From the NCBI GenBank assembly GCA_035048485.1, contig CM068590.1, forward strand, positions 6,454,329 to 6,518,328: a stretch of DNA of 64,000 bases, read 5' to 3'. This document shows positions 62,365 to 64,000 of this stretch, in pieces (position 1 is the first letter of the stretch; the number at the start of each line of letters is the position of its first letter). A program made the translations under genes and the position numbers. The stretch is from Pteria penguin. Lineage: Eukaryota > Mollusca > Bivalvia > Pterioida > Pteriidae. The notes under the pieces are model-generated. The model was not told where the DNA came from. It saw only the letters and a program-made list of their open reading frames with translations, and made no database searches.

Positions 62365-63775
62365 CTATGTACTGGATGAAGGACCCGGTTCTCCCTCGGC
62401 TTCCTCTGTCAGCGAGTCTCCTGTAGCAGAAATGCCCGATATATTCAGTTGGTCGACAGGTGTTCCTTCTTGATTGGACTGAGGATCAGGGTGAGACATA
62501 TTAGATATGGTAGACTCGGGACTCTCGGCAGTTGGGCGGTCCAGATGTCCATTTGGGGATTCTGCCACCAAGTCTGCACTCGGAGGTATGGTTAAACCTG
62601 CCTCTTTCGCCATTCCGTGAAAGATGCTGCGATTGTCGGCCAGGAGGGCGACAGGAGTGTCAAATTCTGCCACCAGTCCATTTTTTAAAACCAGTATCCT
62701 GGAATTAGAAAATAGTTATATTTGGAGGAAAACACATCCATATTAACCTGTGTACTATACACATGAATCTGACAGTGAAAGCTGAAATTTTCGTTTTGTT
62801 TGTTACATCAAGATCATCTCAATAATATGGTGACGGCACCTGCCTGATGTAATGCACAGAAATTTGGGTCCGTTGCAATGCAATGCATCAGGCAGATGCC
62901 ATCACTATATACGTGAAATAATTGTGGAGTGGCGTAAAACAATATTCAATCAATCAATCAATAATTGTGATAAGGACTCGTTGGTAAAGGGAGGGAGGGG
63001 GACTGCAGTCTCCCATGATTAACATTTTGCACTATTCGGTCTAGAAAAGGGGCTTGCAGCCCTAAAATGGCCGAAAATAAACTTTTTTCGGGGGGGGGGG
63101 GGTTGTTGTTAAAACTTCCCGACCAAAGGAAGGGGGGGGGGGGTTGCAGGGGTCTAAATCCGCCAATGAATAACCCATCTGAGTGTATGGGCCATGTAAG
63201 TATTTTCAAAAAACGCCTGAGTGTATAAATTAAGTGCGGGGTTAAAGCACCCGAGTGTAAACTGTAAACCAAATGAGGGTTTAAAGCACCCGAGTGTATA
63301 AACTAAGTGAGTGTTTTGAAAGCGCCGGAGTGTATAAACCAAGTGAGCATACAAATCAAATGAGAGTATGTTAATGATGCCATGTCAGTGTTGCCCTCAC
63401 AGCATTGTACCATGGTGGCTATTTAGTAAACACTGAAGATCATAGATGAGACCATGCCTAGGAGAAATAATTGTCTCCTGTTTGGCTAGCCAAACATTAA
63501 TCCCAAAAGCATACAGATGACACAAACTATATCAGCACTGCATCAGAGACACTATAAACTCTAATTTATCAGTTTATTACCTGTCATGTTGTAAAACTGT
63601 CGATGGTTTCAGCGCTATACATAGTACAGTGCAGTCTTGAAACTCTTTCTTGATCGTTTGTTGAATGACGTCCTCAGTCTGGTAATCAAACACACCGGGT
63701 GATTCCTCTAAAATTAGTATGTTAGTCTTCCTCAGAATCGCCCGGGCCAAACATACTCTCTGCCGTTGTCCAACA
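62365..63775 (-). CDS. ABCC-subfamily ABC transporter, C-terminal part (last two exons)
   Basis: Exons 63775-63581 and 62698-62365 (stop TAG at 62365-62367) join in phase; the gene continues beyond the right edge. The sequence begins within the signature motif of the second nucleotide-binding domain, (S)VGQRQRVCLARAILRK. A Walker B-like ILILEES, D-loop position GVFD, H-loop region CIALKPSTV, ILVLKNGLVAEFDTP and SIFHGMAKEAGL follow, as in MRP-type transporters. After that comes a 78-residue Ser/Pro/Glu-rich tail. ABCC proteins use ATP to move anions and conjugates across membranes. Two core residues differ from consensus: the Walker B Asp is Glu (63706-63708) and the switch His is Leu (63610-63612). 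No frameshift or stop is present. Subfamily member (ABCC1- or ABCC4-like) not resolved. Confidence 0.93.
62826..62965. repeat. Palindromic pair of SINE (family 2) 3' ends
   Basis: TGGTGACGGCACCTGCCTGATG at the left and CATCAGGCAGATGCCATCACTA at the right are inverted copies separated by about 30 bp. The right half continues into the (AATC)n tail. Located in the last ABCC intron. Confidence 0.75.
63165..63370. repeat. ~48-bp degenerate minisatellite in the last ABCC intron
   Basis: Variants of 'CACCCGAGTGTATAAAC' and AAGTGAG(T/C)G recur about four times. The minus-strand frame there (HLVYTLRRF repeats) is repeat translation. It lies beside G-rich homopolymers at 63090-63145. Confidence 0.75.
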
Positions 63776-63825
63776 CTGAAACAGATGACATTATATAGAG
63801 AATGCCTGTGTAAGGAAATTGTCTT

Positions 63826-63846
63826 TGTGTGTGTGTGTGTGTGTGT
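63826..63846. repeat. (GT)n microsatellite
   Basis: Uninterrupted GT run in the ABCC intron at the right edge. Confidence 0.95.
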
Positions 63847-64000
63847 AACCTGATCCTGACTCTTGGTACCAGAAAATGAACATGTACCCTATCTGAGTAA
63901 GTTTTCCGGAAAGTCAGCAAATTTCCAGATGTGAAATGAACCTTCTTGACACTCTCCTTTGCAAAGGAAGTGAAACATTGTATTTTTAGATAAAGAAAGG

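Overview
The window looks like a piece of a metazoan nuclear genome, most likely a bivalve mollusc. It is AT-rich, with small exons (25 to 520 nt), GT-AG introns, abundant tRNA-derived SINEs, micro- and minisatellites, and dispersed repeats of a style common in bivalve assemblies. The bivalve assignment is inference; I cannot name a species. Almost none of the long open frames are genes by themselves. The genes had to be assembled by hand from splice sites, reading phase and recognisable protein pieces.

Three genes are supported, all on the minus strand. (1) 1879-20545: a seven-exon gene for a 254-residue, cysteine-rich, probably secreted and GPI-anchored protein of no family I recognise. (2) 33040-56154: a complete 18-exon RNF10 gene (E3 ubiquitin ligase, 851 residues). 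All splice phases are consistent and the C3HC4 RING is encoded by exons 5 and 6. (3) 62365-63775: the last two exons of an ABCC-type ABC transporter that continues beyond the right edge. Its second nucleotide-binding domain has lost the switch histidine and has a changed Walker B aspartate.

The rest is repeat-rich intron and intergenic DNA. 20.6-31.5 kb is intergenic and holds a 43-bp minisatellite, a 109-bp minisatellite, reverse-transcriptase fragments, SINEs and copies of a 1.7-kb element with hairpin ends. RNF10 introns hold another 1.7-kb copy (intron 10), CAG-ended elements with perfect or near-perfect 5-bp target duplications (introns 3 and 5), SINEs and, in intron 1, a 3.7-kb insertion with inverted GAGAGCGCAGCT motifs, a short ORF and an 86-93-bp tandem array. 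56.3-62.3 kb is intergenic with an 83-89-bp hairpin minisatellite, a SINE broken by a MITE, and a 48-bp tRNA-head-like tandem array.

The three genes show no obvious functional link. The most interesting leads are the degenerate ABCC site, the unrecognised GPI-anchored protein, the intron 1 insertion, the 5-bp-TSD transposon group, and a minisatellite whose unit matches the 3' region of a local retroelement.
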